Assembly (NCBI GenBank): GCA_903905735.1
Contig: CAIVHU010000170.1
Span: 1 to 64,000 of the forward strand
Direction of reading: 5' to 3'
Origin: an uncultured beta proteobacterium
GTDB taxonomy: Bacteria > Pseudomonadota > Gammaproteobacteria > Burkholderiales > Burkholderiaceae_C
Length of the DNA stretch: 64,000 bases
Shown piece by piece: positions 44,238-53,159 of the stretch (the stretch's first letter is position 1; the number at the start of each line of letters is the position of its first letter). Under the pieces are notes generated by a model that made no database searches, was not told where the DNA came from, and saw only the letters and a program-made list of their open reading frames with translations. Position numbers and translations under genes: made by a program.

Positions 44238-46964
44238 TCAAAGGTTGCCAACCAATTTCAATGCATCCCCCACTACCAATGCATCTTCAATCGGATTGCC
44301 CTCGAAAACCATCATGTAGTGGTAACGGTAGCCAGTATTGTGTGAAAGTTGGTTGGCTTGGTTTGCCCACATGCGCCCAAGTTTCAGCTTGTCCACTGAA
44401 TCTGAGTTATCACGGTCATCGCCCTTGGTTTCAATTACTACGATGGTATTGTTGGCGGTCAAGACGATGAAGTCAGGGTAGTGATTGATAAAACCATTGA
44501 TCACAAACCCTTTGCCACGTTCCAAGTTGCGGTGCCACCAAGTCACATTTTCCAACTCAGCCACACCACGAATTACCTTGGACTCCAAGTTGTTCACACC
44601 TCCCTCGGTCACATACAGACTTTTGGTGATGGCGGGACCGTTTTCGCTGGGAGTTATGCTGGACTGCAACCGAAAACTGGGTTGCAACTTGACCTTCTGA
44701 ATCGCTAGCCAAGTGGTGAATTCTTTGGCAGCAAATTCGTTTGCCAGCCCTTGAATTTTGTCTTTAATCACCTTCACATAGGCATAGTCGCGCTCCAAAC
44801 AGTCAGCCCGTTGTTCTGGACTCATGGCCTGAACAATGCGTGAGAGATACTGCTTTATGTCGTTATCTTCAATGGGGTAGAACGCATTTTTCCCTACTAG
44901 ACTGAACAAACGAGCCACGATGGATGTGACCTGTCCCGATGGCGGCTGGCTCTTAATAATACGATTGAGAATTTCTTTCTCTGCCTTCTTCACTGGCTTG
45001 AACGCAATTGAACTTTCACCTTTGCCGATTTCTTCAGCATCCACAGAATAAACATCGGAGTCAATGGTGGTGAAGTTCACCCTTGCATCCAGATTCGCCA
45101 AAACGAAGTCGGACAGCAGATTTTCCTTTGCCAGCTTATGCCAGTTTTCGTTATTCGGGTCAGTTGACTCAAAAAATCCACCTTCGGTTGGAAGCTTCAA
45201 AAAGAATTGTGGCAGCAGCACGGCAGCGGCGGAGTCCTCGAAGATAGGCTTCATCTTGTGTTCGTTCATGTGTGCCTTCAATTCTTCGGGGCAATCCTGT
45301 GAATCAGCTTGTTCAGCTTGGGTTTCAAACTCTTGGGCTTGACGCAGTGCTTGCGCTTTGATGCTGTCAACGTCACTGGCGCTGGTTGTGCCCACATCTT
45401 TCACATCTACATCGTCGGCTTGTTCTGCTTGCTGAACCGCCTGTGCCTCCCAATTCGCATCCAACTTGGTTTTATCTATAGTCAGATCATCACTGATGCC
45501 TACCTCATCGGCTTTGTCTGATTCTTCTTCATGGGCAAATAGGTCGTCTGTCAGTGGTGCGGTTTGGGCAGTGCTGTCCTGCGGTGCTGGCAATCCTGAT
45601 AAATCGACCTCACGGTAATCACGATTGGAAAAGCCAGCCTTGTTCAGCGCAGCCACCACCTGACTCAAGGTGGCCTGAAACTGACTGGACGCTGTAAACA
45701 CATAACTCAGGTTCAATAATTCGGCACTGTGCTTACGGGTGTAAGGCATACGCAACACGCGCCCCAAAATCTGCGTAACGTCTATTACGGATGATTTGTT
45801 GGCAAGCGTTGCCAGCACATAGGCGAAAGGGCAATCCCAGCCCTCCTTTAACGCATTAACCGTGATGATGTAACGCACGGGGCAACCACGACTCAGCAGG
45901 TCAACATTCTTTAACTCGTTGACACTGGCTGTTTTAATGGCAATGTGTTCAGGAGGTATATTCAGGTCAAGCAGCACCTGTTTGACCTTTTCAAACGTAG
46001 TGTTGTCGTCTTTGTTTTTGGGTTCTGCCTGAAACAAAACAATGGGACGTATGTAGCCACCTCCGCTGGCTTCAGCCTTTTTTGAGAATTCCTCTAACTG
46101 GCGGCGCATGTTCAACGCGGCCATGATCACATCTTCCTGAGTGCGTTGGTTCGCCACTATCACAGGCAACTTCACCATGTCCTGCTTTTTCAGCCGCAGT
46201 GCATCCACGTAACTGATGATGTTGCTGTTGTCACGAGGTGTGGCAGTCAGGTCAAAAATGAAGCTGGGGTTCAGGTTACGCAGCATGTCCACAGACAATG
46301 TGCTTTCTGCGTTATGGCTCTCGTCCACCACCACTACCGGATTCAATGTGCGAATCACATTGATAAGAGCCGACTTGTCATATTCAGGCAGCAATACTGC
46401 GTCATGGGCAGTGTCGTTCAGGAACGAAGCCAGATAGCCGTTTTCCTGATATGCCTTGCGGTTTTCCTTATTGGTGGCTTTGAGTGAGTCAAACGACATT
46501 ACCACCACGGACAACTGCTCACGCACTGTGTCGGAGTTGAACCCTGCGCCTTGCAAAACATCGGTTTTTTCATACACCTGCACACGCCCCTGAAACAAGT
46601 CATTTAGGCGCTGGCGATAAGGGTGGTCAATATTGGCAAGGTTTTTTACCGTTTGCTCAAGGATAGTGAGTGATGGCACCAACCACACGACAAACTTAGG
46701 CTTGCTCGGGTTGTATTCGCTAAAGGCAGTGAATATCCGCTCCAGCGCATTGACAGCAATAAATGTCTTGCCACCAGCCGTTGGAACTTTCACGCACACA
46801 TGTGGCACTCTCTGTACATTGTTTTTGTACAACTGATTAAGCACACCCCTGTTTTGCCAGTTGTTTGTGAACGCTTTGCCCAAGTCACCTCGGCAATCCA
46901 ATAACGTCTGGAGGTAGGTACTCAGATCAGTCAGTACATCGGTTTGGTAGTCTTTAAGTTCCAT
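44238..46964 (-). CDS. Type III restriction enzyme Res-like helicase-nuclease
   Basis: A 908-residue SF2 helicase-nuclease. Walker A is VPTAGGKTFIAVNAL (about 60-75), motif II VVVDESHNAEST near 214, motif III DLTATPRD, motif VI DVTQILGRVLRMPYTR. An acidic spacer follows (about 470-560). The C-terminus has a PD-(D/E)xK nuclease core: HYPDFIVLTANNTIVVIETK (about 828-846). It would translocate on and cut unmodified DNA in complex with Mod. It starts 26 bp after mod. Confidence 0.92.
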   Translation of the reverse strand: MELKDYQTDVLTDLSTYLQTLLDCRGDLGKAFTNNWQNRGVLNQLYKNNVQRVPHVCVKVPTAGGKTFIAVNALERIFTAFSEYNPSKPKFVVWLVPSLTILEQTVKNLANIDHPYRQRLNDLFQGRVQVYEKTDVLQGAGFNSDTVREQLSVVVMSFDSLKATNKENRKAYQENGYLASFLNDTAHDAVLLPEYDKSALINVIRTLNPVVVVDESHNAESTLSVDMLRNLNPSFIFDLTATPRDNSNIISYVDALRLKKQDMVKLPVIVANQRTQEDVIMAALNMRRQLEEFSKKAEASGGGYIRPIVLFQAEPKNKDDNTTFEKVKQVLLDLNIPPEHIAIKTASVNELKNVDLLSRGCPVRYIITVNALKEGWDCPFAYVLATLANKSSVIDVTQILGRVLRMPYTRKHSAELLNLSYVFTASSQFQATLSQVVAALNKAGFSNRDYREVDLSGLPAPQDSTAQTAPLTDDLFAHEEESDKADEVGISDDLTIDKTKLDANWEAQAVQQAEQADDVDVKDVGTTSASDVDSIKAQALRQAQEFETQAEQADSQDCPEELKAHMNEHKMKPIFEDSAAAVLLPQFFLKLPTEGGFFESTDPNNENWHKLAKENLLSDFVLANLDARVNFTTIDSDVYSVDAEEIGKGESSIAFKPVKKAEKEILNRIIKSQPPSGQVTSIVARLFSLVGKNAFYPIEDNDIKQYLSRIVQAMSPEQRADCLERDYAYVKVIKDKIQGLANEFAAKEFTTWLAIQKVKLQPSFRLQSSITPSENGPAITKSLYVTEGGVNNLESKVIRGVAELENVTWWHRNLERGKGFVINGFINHYPDFIVLTANNTIVVIETKGDDRDNSDSVDKLKLGRMWANQANQLSHNTGYRYHYMMVFEGNPIEDALVVGDALKLVGNL

Positions 46965-46990
46965 GGGAGGTTTACCTGTGGCCGATGTGA

Positions 46991-48673
46991 TTAGAAGCGA
47001 GTAATGTCACGCGGAATGCGTTTGAACGTAATGCCGTGCTTGTATAGAAAATCTTTATCCAATGCACACTTGTCTGCGTAGATCACGAATTTCTCTGGTC
47101 GTTTTCCATCGTCTTTCAGCAATGCCTTGATGTTCAGATTGGCAAGAAAGTCCATGTTCAGCGTGGTCACATGGTCACGTTCGTAATAGAAAAGCCACAG
47201 CACGGTGTCACTGGACCCAAGCGCATAGCGGCTTACAGGGCTGACTGAATTGAATTGCTGAACGGTGGGTATGCTCTCCGTATAGCTCACGTAGTCACGA
47301 ATGACTGCTTCGCCCACTTCTTCGTTCAGGTTCATATCCTCCTTGAACAAAGCATCACCAACGGAATAAAAATCAAATCCACCACCAGTTCCAGCCTCTG
47401 CCTTTGACGCTTCACCATAACCGTCCATCACTCTACGCACACGCTCAGCAGTGACGGTTTCAGCGTAGTCCATCATTTCACAAAGAATGAAACGGCGGCT
47501 GCCTCCGTCTTGAGCATTAAGTTTCAAAACCGCATGGGCTGTTGTTCCGCTTCCCGCGAAAGTATCCAAGACAATAGCTTCATCGTTATCACACAACTCA
47601 AGGCAATCCAAAATTAAGTCTACAGGCTTCGGAAATTGAAACGCCGCCCCCAAGCCAAGTCGCCCTAACTCAGTCGTACCTTGTTCACTGATGTACTTCG
47701 TTTCAAACCAAATTGATTTGGCCTTGACGCTCTCTTTCCGGTACTTTTCGAAGACCCTCCAACCCCCATCACGAGTCTGTCGTGCAAACAGGAACTCCGT
47801 TGATCCATTCTTTGTATTTTTGCTAAATTTCTCTTTGCCCCAACGCCAGCAACTCTCAATACCTTCGCTATTGAATGGCTCAATCGCAATAGAGTCACTT
47901 GACTCGACCAATGATGGAATGTAATTTCCATCAGAATCAACAACACCCGGTTGAATAAATATGGGGTAAAAAAGGTTTGGACGATTGAATCGACCAAACT
48001 TCGGATTTCTATTTCTTAACTCACGGCTTGAATACGCCCCAAACTGATCCTTATCAGGTAAATTTTTCCCTTCAGTTGACAACTCTCCAAGTTCAGAAAG
48101 TGTGCTTTTCCCAAAACACAACAGGTACTCGTGGGTCTTGGCAATTTGCTTGTAAGTTTGTCCCCGTTTGTTAGATTGAACAATAATTTGAGCCAAGAAA
48201 TTTGACTCTCCAAATATGTCATTCATCAGCAAGCGGAAATGGGTAATTTCGTTTTCATCTAGACTGACAAAAATGACACCATCTGTAGCTAACAATCGAT
48301 GCAGCAGTTTCAATCGTGGATAGATCATGCAAAGCCACTTGTCATGGCGGCTTAAATCTTCACCCTCTTTGCCCACAACTTGCCCCAGCCATTTCATGAT
48401 CTTGGGGTCGTTGACCGCATCGTTGTAAACCCAGCCTTCATTCCCCGTGTTGTAGGGCGGGTCGATATAGATGCAATTTACCTTGCCTTCAAACTCAGGC
48501 AGCAGACTCTTTAGTGCCTCTAAGTTGTCGCCGTGAATGATGCGGTTGGCAGTGGAATTGGTTGGTGTGCCCTCTTTCGCGGTAAAGGTGTATTGCTTGT
48601 CCAGTAGGCGAAATGGCACCTCATGATGGTGGTTGACCACCTTGTCTTTTCCTACCCAGTTCAGTGTTGGCAT
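46991..48673 (-). CDS. Type III DNA methyltransferase Mod-like
   Basis: A 560-residue beta-class N6-adenine (or N4-cytosine) DNA methyltransferase. The catalytic motif IYIDPPYNTGN near residue 72 precedes the cofactor motif LDTFAGSGTTAHAV near 372. The region between is the likely target-recognition part. The partner res follows, so together they form a type III-like restriction-modification pair. The recognition sequence cannot be predicted. A small upstream open frame overlaps its start. Confidence 0.93.
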   Translation of the reverse strand: MPTLNWVGKDKVVNHHHEVPFRLLDKQYTFTAKEGTPTNSTANRIIHGDNLEALKSLLPEFEGKVNCIYIDPPYNTGNEGWVYNDAVNDPKIMKWLGQVVGKEGEDLSRHDKWLCMIYPRLKLLHRLLATDGVIFVSLDENEITHFRLLMNDIFGESNFLAQIIVQSNKRGQTYKQIAKTHEYLLCFGKSTLSELGELSTEGKNLPDKDQFGAYSSRELRNRNPKFGRFNRPNLFYPIFIQPGVVDSDGNYIPSLVESSDSIAIEPFNSEGIESCWRWGKEKFSKNTKNGSTEFLFARQTRDGGWRVFEKYRKESVKAKSIWFETKYISEQGTTELGRLGLGAAFQFPKPVDLILDCLELCDNDEAIVLDTFAGSGTTAHAVLKLNAQDGGSRRFILCEMMDYAETVTAERVRRVMDGYGEASKAEAGTGGGFDFYSVGDALFKEDMNLNEEVGEAVIRDYVSYTESIPTVQQFNSVSPVSRYALGSSDTVLWLFYYERDHVTTLNMDFLANLNIKALLKDDGKRPEKFVIYADKCALDKDFLYKHGITFKRIPRDITRF

Positions 48674-48801
48674 TGGTTACTTGTTCTCTGTGAATCAGTT
48701 GAAATTGTTGGCAATAGGCTTTCAATGCCTATCAAAGCCACTTGAATAGCGGTTGTTGCGGATTTAGCGTTTCGCAATAGCGTTACATGGTTTGCTGACA
48801 T
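48661..48801 (-). CDS. Possible 46-residue leader ORF overlapping mod start
   Basis: From an ATG at 48801 with GGGGG about 8 bp upstream, the frame encodes MSANHVTLLRNAKSATTAIQ and ends at a TGA 10 bases inside mod. mod itself has a weak ribosome site, so translation of this ORF could deliver ribosomes to mod. No homology was recognised; it may be chance. Confidence 0.3.
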   Translation of the reverse strand: MSANHVTLLRNAKSATTAIQVALIGIESLLPTISTDSQRTSNQCQH

Positions 48802-48817
48802 ACATAAAACCCCCTGT

Positions 48818-49702
48818 TTACGGCTTGAAACCGGGCGCAAGAACGGCACTTGAAACACCGAAAAGGAGTTTGTCAGAGTTTTTTAACCACAGGCGATAGC
48901 GACTTGAATCTAGGCTGTAATCGGGAGTGCAATCGACACCCAGTTGAAGCAGCACATAACCCGTAATTGCTGCACGCGCAGGCACGATGATTCGACCATC
49001 TTTTAACCCGTAATCCTTAGCAACTAGGTCAGGGTGCGGATGGTTCGGATGAGGCACCAACTCCATTTCTACCATCCGACCCCACTGAAAATCTTTCTCA
49101 GCTTGCTCGTGATCTGATATTTCACCACCTTCTATCAGTGATGGTTTCTCAATCCTTGTCAGCACAAGGTCACGGAATTCCTTGCTCTTTCTGTCAAAAC
49201 ACCTAACGTGCCAACGCTGACCACTGTCAACTAGAGCAAAAGGCACGATTTCACGTTTGCTTGTGCCTCTTTTTAAGCTGTGATAGACCAACCTGACAGC
49301 ACCATGTTGATGAATGGCGCGGGTGATTACTGACAGCACGGTCAGCGATGGCAAATTGAGGCGGACAGGGCTTTCACAGGTCAGGAAGCCACTTGTAGCC
49401 TTGCCAATTCCCTCACCAAACCCCTTGGAAAGTGCCGACAGCACACGTTCAGGGTCATGGTTAAAAAGTGGCTTGAAATCTTCTGCGGGAATATAGACCT
49501 TGCGCCGCCCATCAAAACGAGTGTTCTCTGGTGCTGCATCACGGTACGCAGTCAGATCGCGCGTGGCAACGATAGACACAACCCCGAAGCGGTCACATAT
49601 GTGAGGTCGGCCAATTGAACCCAAGAAAAAGAGCCTGAAATCAATGAAAGCCAGACGCTCAAGCTGCGCCTGATTGAAGTTTTTTAGTGCTGGGTTATCC
49701 AT
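48818..49702 (-). CDS. WYL-domain transcriptional regulator (BrxR/CapW-like)
   Basis: A 294-residue regulator with the layout of BrxR/CapW proteins: N-terminal winged helix (about 10-80), a WYL domain (about 130-195: RLVYHSLKRGTSKREIVPFA and RWHVRCFDRKSKEFRDLVLT) and a C-terminal extension. Such proteins repress defence operons and may release on a nucleic-acid or nucleotide signal. It is the first gene of the leftward R-M operon and is divergent from the HDAC operon, with repeated motifs in the shared promoter. Confidence 0.88.
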   Translation of the reverse strand: MDNPALKNFNQAQLERLAFIDFRLFFLGSIGRPHICDRFGVVSIVATRDLTAYRDAAPENTRFDGRRKVYIPAEDFKPLFNHDPERVLSALSKGFGEGIGKATSGFLTCESPVRLNLPSLTVLSVITRAIHQHGAVRLVYHSLKRGTSKREIVPFALVDSGQRWHVRCFDRKSKEFRDLVLTRIEKPSLIEGGEISDHEQAEKDFQWGRMVEMELVPHPNHPHPDLVAKDYGLKDGRIIVPARAAITGYVLLQLGVDCTPDYSLDSSRYRLWLKNSDKLLFGVSSAVLAPGFKP

Positions 49703-49734
49703 GCTATCTGATCAATCTTCCCTGTAGATTAGGC

Positions 49735-49790
49735 AGTATAAGACACAAATAGTGTACTTGACAATAACTATTTGTTAGTGTACAATACAC
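49735..49790. promoter_or_regulatory. Divergent overlapping promoters with TAGTGTAC operators
   Basis: Rightward: TTGACA (49758-49763), 17-bp spacer, TACAAT (49781-49786). Leftward: TTGTCA (complement of 49759-49764), 18-bp spacer, TATACT (complement of 49735-49740). The -35 boxes overlap. Direct repeats TAGTGTAC lie at 49750-49757 and 49776-49783, and GTGTA-CAA-TACAC (49778-49790) is a perfect inverted repeat over the rightward -10. A dimeric regulator bound here would block both operons; the WYL protein is the obvious candidate. Confidence 0.75.
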
Positions 49791-49822
49791 CCTAACAAAA
49801 AGACTACATAACATATCATCGT

Positions 49823-50797
49823 ATGCCCAAAAGCACTGATTCAGCAGCCACAACGAAAAGAAAAATTGCTGGCAAAAAGCCAACTCCCAACAAGACAACC
49901 TCACCCGCTTGGGCTGCGTTTTCAGAGCGACTGGTCAGCGCCTTGCAGAGCCTTGAATCAGATCAATGGCTCATTATTCAAAAAATGGGTTCAACTTCAG
50001 ACTGGGTGCAAATGTTCGCGGAGGGCAATGGCAGGTTCCGGGTGGAAACGAAGTCAAACGCTTACCGCGAACCAAATGAGGAACTGACGCTGGAACAACA
50101 GGAGTTACTGAGTCGTATTGGCTGGCATGAACCCACAGGTGCTGGTTCAACCCCTGCAAATGACCCCCACGGTTCACCAAACCATTTCCTTGACCTCACC
50201 CTGCCACGCAATGCCAGCAAGCTGCTCAATGTCACGGTAACAACCTTTACGGATGTACTGGGTGTCGCAGAACCTGACGTTTTGCGGTACGAAGCGTTTT
50301 ATCCAAACGGTGATTCACTTATGTTGCCTGAACTGTGCCTGAAGCCTCTAATCAGCCAGCGCGACAACAGTGAGAACCCGCAGCTTCGCAAGCAACTCAA
50401 AGCAATCATTCACGAAATGACAGGGCTTACATCACTGGATTTTGATGAGTCGGGCGATCTTGGGCCAATCACTTTTGGACAGTTTTCCGCATACGTGCGA
50501 CTGGTCGAAAACGACCCATACGTCAGAGTTTACTGCCCGATCATTGATGACGTAGAGGTGACTCTACCCTTGTTTGAAAAGCTAAACGCCCTCAATTGTG
50601 TTTATGGACACATGCATTTTTGCGTTCTCAACGACTGTGTGACCTGCGTCAGCGATGTACTCATCACGCCAATGACCGCGTCCTATGTGGCGCATGGAGT
50701 TGCCAATTTTTTACAAATCTGCGAAGAATTCGGGACTGAAATAAGGGATGAATTTGGCTGCTACACGCCTTCAAACCAACGTCTAGTAACGCACTAG
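49823..50797 (+). CDS. TY-Chap/YbjN-like protein (type III chaperone-like fold), tentative
   Basis: A 324-residue protein with a basic, Ala/Thr-rich N-terminal tail (1-30) and two alpha/beta modules. The C-terminal module (FGQFSAYVRLVENDPYVRVY, then LPLFEKLNALNCVYGHMHFC, then a valine-rich strand and a final helix) follows the order seen in T3SS-chaperone/YbjN-like (TY-Chap) domains, which are thought to hold peptides. It is first in the rightward operon, behind a strong promoter. The fold call is from pattern only. Confidence 0.65.
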   Translation: MPKSTDSAATTKRKIAGKKPTPNKTTSPAWAAFSERLVSALQSLESDQWLIIQKMGSTSDWVQMFAEGNGRFRVETKSNAYREPNEELTLEQQELLSRIGWHEPTGAGSTPANDPHGSPNHFLDLTLPRNASKLLNVTVTTFTDVLGVAEPDVLRYEAFYPNGDSLMLPELCLKPLISQRDNSENPQLRKQLKAIIHEMTGLTSLDFDESGDLGPITFGQFSAYVRLVENDPYVRVYCPIIDDVEVTLPLFEKLNALNCVYGHMHFCVLNDCVTCVSDVLITPMTASYVAHGVANFLQICEEFGTEIRDEFGCYTPSNQRLVTH

Positions 50798-50807
50798 AGG
50801 GGACCAA

Positions 50808-51308
50808 ATGAGCAGACCAGACACCGTGACCATTACGAGCAATCATTGGTATCTACCAGACGTGTCCAAGGCGTTTGACCTTTGGCTTGAAGGTGATGCA
50901 AGTCCCCAAGAGCGTCAAGCCGTAATTGAAAAAACGATAGCGGATCGTGCCAACTGGAAGCCAAGTCAAGAAGGCATGGCACTTTTTGAAGCCTTAAAAG
51001 TCTTCATTGGGCACAGGGTCAGGATCGAATTCTGGGATTCAGAAATGGTGATGTTCCCTGAAGAAGCACCATTTCCGATAGTGGCGGATTGTCACGGTCT
51101 GGTTTTGCTTGACGTAGACGGTTTTACGCAAGCCTTCATTCAGATCAGCAATCCCGTTGAATTGCAAACACCAGAGGGCTATTCGTCAGCGTCATTCCTG
51201 ATGCAGTCACCCGATGGTCAGTACCTGCTGGCACCGCTGAATGGACTTTATCAAATAGCGGTCAGTTCTGATGACGACAACAGCCGCAGCGAACTGGAGG
51301 GCAGTTGA
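50808..51308 (+). CDS. Unrecognised beta-rich protein of the HDAC operon
   Basis: A 166-residue protein. A helical first third (FDLWLEGDASPQERQAVIEK) is followed by alternating strands (VRIEFWDSEMVMFPEEAPFP, GLVLLDVDGFTQAFIQI) that suggest a small beta barrel. It begins 10 bp after the previous stop with GAGGGG upstream, and its stop overlaps the next gene's TTG start. No known family. Confidence 0.75.
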   Translation: MSRPDTVTITSNHWYLPDVSKAFDLWLEGDASPQERQAVIEKTIADRANWKPSQEGMALFEALKVFIGHRVRIEFWDSEMVMFPEEAPFPIVADCHGLVLLDVDGFTQAFIQISNPVELQTPEGYSSASFLMQSPDGQYLLAPLNGLYQIAVSSDDDNSRSELEGS

Positions 51309-52165
51309 AAGTTTTTTACAGACCCGAAATGAGCGCCTTTACGGAGTCGTTTTCCCCCAGCAGCAGCAAGCCTCGTTTGGTGGTTCAAGACTGGCAAAAC
51401 GATCCCCAAATCAACTGTGAAATTTGCAGTTTTTCACCTGCCACATTCCAACAACTGAAACTGGCGCACGATGGCGACTACGTTGATGGCGTTCTTTCAG
51501 GCAGGTACGACAACGGCTTTGGAAACAACGATCCTGCCATAGCAGAAAGCTTGCCATTCGTCGCAGGGTCGATGATTGCTGCATCTGAATATGCGATTCG
51601 CAATCGTGAAGTTGTGTGCAGCCCATCAAGTGGGAGCCACCACGCGGGTACAGATTTTGGGGCCGGGTATTGCAGCTTCAACGCATTGCTAATTGCGGCA
51701 ATGGTCATGAAGCAAAAGGGCTTGGTGGAACGTGTTGCCTTGATCGACGTAGATAGACACTGGGCTGACGGGTCTGACCAAATCATTCGGCACCACGGTC
51801 TTAAATGGATCGTGCATAGAAGCCAAGGCAAGTTCTTCAACAGCCGCCAAGACTGCATCAATGGTCGTTACATGCGTTGGCTAAACAAAGCCATTGCAGA
51901 CTGTTCTGGGGCAGATTTGGTGCTGTTTAACGCGGGGGTGGATGGTCACATCAACGATTTGTTGGGCGGCTTGCATACGACTGAAGAATTGGCAGAGCGT
52001 GATCGCGCTGTATTTGAAAAGCTTGGGCACAAACCTACTGTAATTTCACTTGCTGGGGGCTATCAGTTGGACGCTGAAGGCACCACACCCGCAGAACGTC
52101 TTGAGCCTGTGTTAGCCCTGCACAGGCAAACCGCACGGATTCACACCCAATTATTTCCAGCATAA
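51305..52165 (+). CDS. Histone-deacetylase-superfamily deacylase
   Basis: A 286-residue arginase/deacetylase-fold zinc hydrolase. All HDAC active-site elements are visible: the histidine pair H112-H113 in SSGSHHAGTDFGAGYCSFN, zinc ligands D150 and H152 in LIDVDRHWADGS, D213 in NAGVDGHINDLLGG, and the transition-state tyrosine Y253 in LAGGYQ. Substrate could be acyl-lysine, acetyl-polyamine or a small molecule. The TTG start overlaps the upstream stop (TTGA) and has GGAGG 4 bp upstream; the alternative ATG eight codons on would cut the first strand. Confidence 0.88.
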   Translation: MKVFYRPEMSAFTESFSPSSSKPRLVVQDWQNDPQINCEICSFSPATFQQLKLAHDGDYVDGVLSGRYDNGFGNNDPAIAESLPFVAGSMIAASEYAIRNREVVCSPSSGSHHAGTDFGAGYCSFNALLIAAMVMKQKGLVERVALIDVDRHWADGSDQIIRHHGLKWIVHRSQGKFFNSRQDCINGRYMRWLNKAIADCSGADLVLFNAGVDGHINDLLGGLHTTEELAERDRAVFEKLGHKPTVISLAGGYQLDAEGTTPAERLEPVLALHRQTARIHTQLFPA

Positions 52166-52213
52166 AGATAGCTCGTCCATCACCGCCAGCACACTCAGAA
52201 CAAGGATTTCGAT

Positions 52214-52684
52214 ATGACAATAAGCAATAACGGTAGCGACCTTTATCAGCAGATTTACAAGAAGCTGTTGGTGGTGGTGCCCAGCCTTTTGACAATCGAA
52301 GAAAGCGGCAAGTCCGTTGTGAGTGGTTACATGGACTTGAGTCTGGACATACTCAAACGTGGCTCGGACAAAAACATCATTGCCTTGTCGCACTATTACA
52401 AGCATCCGTCAGGCGATATGGTCGCTGACCCCGACATGGAGGTTGCCGTTTACCCCGCTAGAAACATGGCAGAAGCCTTAAGTTATCAAGACACCTATGG
52501 ATACCGAACTGTTTACACCAATGGCGGGACGATGGTGGATGTACGCGCCCGGCGTGACCTGAACGAGTTCCTGAATCAGTGGCTGGACAACCTGATTCAG
52601 CAGGGGCATTGCATCACAGCAGACCTCGGTATTCCGATGGCTGAATCTGATGCCAGTGCTGCAGCCATCCTCGCAACTCACTGA
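52214..52684 (+). CDS. DUF6908/DUF1249-like protein
   Basis: A 156-residue protein. The core IIALSHYYKHPSGDMVADPD followed by MEVAVYPARNMAEALSYQD and FLNQWLDNLIQQGH fits the DUF6908/DUF1249 (YqiB-like) group, common on plasmids and integrative elements. Biochemical role unknown. It lies 48 bp after the deacylase gene, so it may share its transcript or be a separate cargo gene. Confidence 0.75.
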   Translation: MTISNNGSDLYQQIYKKLLVVVPSLLTIEESGKSVVSGYMDLSLDILKRGSDKNIIALSHYYKHPSGDMVADPDMEVAVYPARNMAEALSYQDTYGYRTVYTNGGTMVDVRARRDLNEFLNQWLDNLIQQGHCITADLGIPMAESDASAAAILATH

Positions 52685-52695
52685 GGCGTAAAACC

Positions 52696-53031
52696 ATGTG
52701 GCTGTTTACCAGTGGCGGGTTCGTGTCGATAGTGGCAAGCCGTGATTGTCAGGATGACCTGATCGTAAGGGCGCGGGTTAGGAACCATCTACAAGCCCTG
52801 TTTCCACAGGCTGTGATCACCGAAACGGTGGATGCCGACTATCGGTTCAGGACTATCGTTAACAGAAAGGTGGTTCGGAAATTTGTGACCGATCAAGTCA
52901 GTGTTATCAGATACGGCAACTTCAAGAACAGCATTTCAGACCCACGGTACCGCTCCGCCTCCAACCGGGTATGGGGTGTGATGCATGAATTGCAGGGGAT
53001 GTACAGTCAATACGATGATGACAATCGTTAG
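52696..53031 (+). CDS. Small mobile-element hypothetical protein (MWLFT type)
   Basis: A 111-residue protein opening MWLFTSGGFVSIVASRDCQD, with a central YRFRTIVNRKVVRKFV and final VWGVMHELQGMY. I recognise the pattern as a widespread proteobacterial hypothetical family often found on mobile elements, without known function. It is the last gene of the island. Confidence 0.75.
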   Translation: MWLFTSGGFVSIVASRDCQDDLIVRARVRNHLQALFPQAVITETVDADYRFRTIVNRKVVRKFVTDQVSVIRYGNFKNSISDPRYRSASNRVWGVMHELQGMYSQYDDDNR

Positions 53032-53085
53032 GCTTAACGTGAGGCAGTCAAAATTTGTCGTCACTGGGGGGTGCGCTTTTCTATT

Positions 53086-53115
53086 TGGCGGTATTTTTGG
53101 CGGTATTTATGAAAA
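53086..53115 (+). repeat. Right-end arm-type repeats of the island
   Basis: TGGCGGTATTTTTGGCGGTA, then TTTATGAAAA, matching 33556-33585 at about 24 of 30 positions in the same orientation. The bases before it (GTCAAAATTTGTCGTCACTGG) also resemble those at the left end (CTCAAATTGGCTCACTGG). Confidence 0.7.
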
Positions 53116-53159
53116 CCAAATTGAATAGACCCTTATTCCATGCGGGATGCAGCTTGTTT

